Below, piece by piece: positions 5,547 to 6,113 of a DNA stretch of 6,113 bases (positions are counted from its first letter, which is position 1; each line of letters opens with the position of its first letter). Under the pieces are notes generated by a model. The model was not told where the DNA came from and made no database searches. It saw only the letters and a list, made by a program, of their open reading frames with translations. A program made the translations under genes and the position numbers. The DNA is from Deltaproteobacteria bacterium (GTDB lineage Bacteria; Desulfobacterota; Binatia; UBA9968), in contig VBKX01000444.1 of NCBI GenBank assembly GCA_005879435.1, forward strand, positions 1-6,113. Direction: 5' to 3'.

Positions 5547-5741
5547 CTACTCCCACTTTTGCTGGTGTTTCTTGCCATCCCACCACGAGTCTAATGCGGG
5601 TGTGTTGCAGGCGATCAATCCCCGACCCATAACCACCCGCGCTGCAGGGTCGTTTCTGACAGAGTAATTCAGGTAGCTAACGCTGATCCCAAGCTGACAA
5701 GCTGCGCTTTTCGGCTCGTAAAGATCAAATCCTGTCTGGCT
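5547..5741 (-). pseudogene. 3' part of a helix-turn-helix protein lacking a start codon
   Basis: A 64-codon open stretch on the minus strand between TAA (5742-5744) and TAG (5547-5549). It reads DLYEPKSAACQLGISVSYLN, then YSVRNDPAARVVMGRG, then LIACNTPALDSWWDGKKHQQ. K-S-A-A-x-x-L-G-I-S-x-x-x-L-N has the spacing of excisionase or MerR-like helix-turn-helix domains, and the remainder looks like conserved protein. No ATG, GTG or TTG precedes the helix-turn-helix, and an in-frame TAA interrupts it upstream inside a long inverted repeat. The gene therefore appears to have lost its 5' end. A small DNA-binding protein of a mobile element is a reasonable guess; the family is not identified. Confidence 0.45.
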
Positions 5742-5761
5742 TTACTCGCCGAAAAGGGCGC
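5704..5761. repeat. 58-base imperfect inverted repeat
   Basis: GCGCTTTTCGGCTCGTAAAG (5704-5723) is nearly the reverse complement of 5740-5761, which starts CTTTACTCGCCGAAAAG and ends GGCGC. There are 18 pairs, two mismatches and a 2-base bulge around a 16-base loop. It lies at the broken 5' edge of the helix-turn-helix fragment and includes its upstream TAA. It lacks the conserved core boxes of integron attC sites. It may be an inserted palindromic element or a hairpin involved in the disruption. Confidence 0.6.
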
Positions 5762-5841
5762 TAACTTCAAAGCGCGGTCTTTGGGGATTTAGGCGAGATT
5801 GCAGAAAATGAGAACTAGTTGAATTTAAAAGGATGAAAATG

Positions 5842-5888
5842 TGGCCAGGGACGGAGTCGAACCGCCGACACGAGGATTTTCAGTCCTG
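5842..5888 (-). tRNA. tRNA-Phe(GAA) 3' fragment, candidate attachment-site core
   Basis: On the minus strand, CAGGA CTGAAAA TCCTC forms an anticodon arm with GAA at positions 34-36 and one C-C mismatch at 27-43. The variable region is GTGTC. The T arm is GGCGG TTCGACT CCGTC, then acceptor 3' strand CCTGGCC and discriminator A. This matches standard tRNA positions 27-73. The required 5' acceptor strand GGCCAGG and a proper D arm are not found upstream, and the following bases are CAT rather than CCA. It is therefore a 3' half, as left at att sites by elements that integrate in tRNA genes. A weak D-arm-like echo (CCCGGTACC) lies just upstream. Confidence 0.85.
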
Positions 5889-5902
5889 TTACGGTACCGG
5901 GA

Positions 5903-6001
5903 CTATGTGTCACTATCGGTCGCTATGTGTATCTATTCAAGCGTTTAACGCCGCTTCCAGCCGGTCGATTTTACCGATTCGAACATATAGTGACATATAG
6001 T
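5903..6001. repeat. Clustered CTATGTGTCACTAT-type repeats beside the tRNA fragment
   Basis: CTATGTGTCACTAT (5903-5916) recurs as CTATGTGTATCTAT (5923-5936, direct, 20-base period). It recurs again as an inverted copy, ATAGTGACATATAG (5987-6000), whose reverse complement differs at one position. CATATAGT is also directly repeated at 5984-5991 and 5994-6001. Short spaced repeats next to an att core resemble integrase or excisionase arm-type sites; this role is inferred from position only. Confidence 0.6.
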
Positions 6002-6113
6002 TCTGGCAAAGTTGTGACAAAGTAAACAGCCGGTGGTCTCTTGCTCGATATAGCTCTGTTCAAACATACAGAAGCATTTTCGGCCTTTTGTCGGATTGGC
6101 TGATCGCAACAGC
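5937..6113 (-). other. Window-end stretch with a 40-codon open remnant, no firm gene
   Basis: Between in-frame stops, the minus strand 6059-5937 reads through QLCQNYMSLYVRIGKIDRLE and ends AALNA-TGA. The KIDRLEAALNA ending looks like a real protein C-terminus, but there is no start codon and no recognised family. If the tRNA-Phe piece is the far att site of an element integrated downstream of an intact tRNA, this side is element interior. The rest of the stretch holds the repeats described separately. Confidence 0.25.

Noticed and set aside
5686..5765. Integron attC site suggested by the palindrome and nearby GCTAAC motifs
   Set aside because: Both TAAC motifs point the same way and no GTTRRRY partner is present. 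No integrase gene or cassette array is visible.
1..6113. CRISPR array, rRNA or insertion-sequence transposase
   Set aside because: No regularly spaced direct repeats of CRISPR length, no rRNA signature and no transposase-like frame were seen on either strand.

Overview
The window looks like chromosome of a Gram-negative soil or sediment bacterium. Protein style recalls uncultivated Acidobacteriota, Desulfobacterota, Methylomirabilota or Nitrospirota, but no phylogenetic marker is present, so this is an impression only. Pointers are a probable outer-membrane glycine-zipper lipoprotein, a ClC transporter with two CBS domains, and GC-rich coding sequence on the left with visibly more AT-rich, patchy sequence on the right.

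Left part (1-3393, minus strand): a MarR-family regulator is followed, with an 8-base overlap, by an ABC permease of the SsuC/TauC/NrtB type. This two-gene operon has a legible promoter, a palindromic MarR-like operator between its -35 and -10 elements, and a GC-rich hairpin after the permease stop. No ATPase or substrate-binding protein is in view, so the permease is an orphan here. Downstream on the same strand lies a ClC-family chloride channel or Cl-/H+ antiporter with a C-terminal CBS pair. An in-frame TAG splits its first 57 codons, which have a good ribosome binding site, from the remaining 543.

Middle (3394-4809): an intergenic stretch carrying a tandem CTTTGCCA repeat and a tRNA T-arm-like scrap precedes a 148-aa glycine-zipper lipoprotein on the plus strand. 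It converges on a 99-aa DUF883/ElaB-like membrane-anchored protein on the minus strand; the gap between them holds two hairpins.

Right part (4810-6113): sparse, debris-like sequence. It has a 40-codon gene truncated soon after an 'NQNAFKHGL' N-terminus, an overlapping possible DUF3102-like N-terminal remnant, a 62-codon very basic small protein, the 3' end of a helix-turn-helix protein with no start codon, a 58-base imperfect inverted repeat, and the 3' half of a tRNA-Phe(GAA). Beyond the tRNA fragment are clustered CTATGTGTCACTAT-like direct and inverted repeats. This resembles the boundary of an integrative element, with the tRNA 3' half as attachment-site core and the repeats as possible recombinase arm sites.

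No complete undescribed system can be demonstrated. The best leads are the amber-split ClC gene, the readable MarR operator-promoter, and the tRNA-Phe att-like boundary with its gene remnants.
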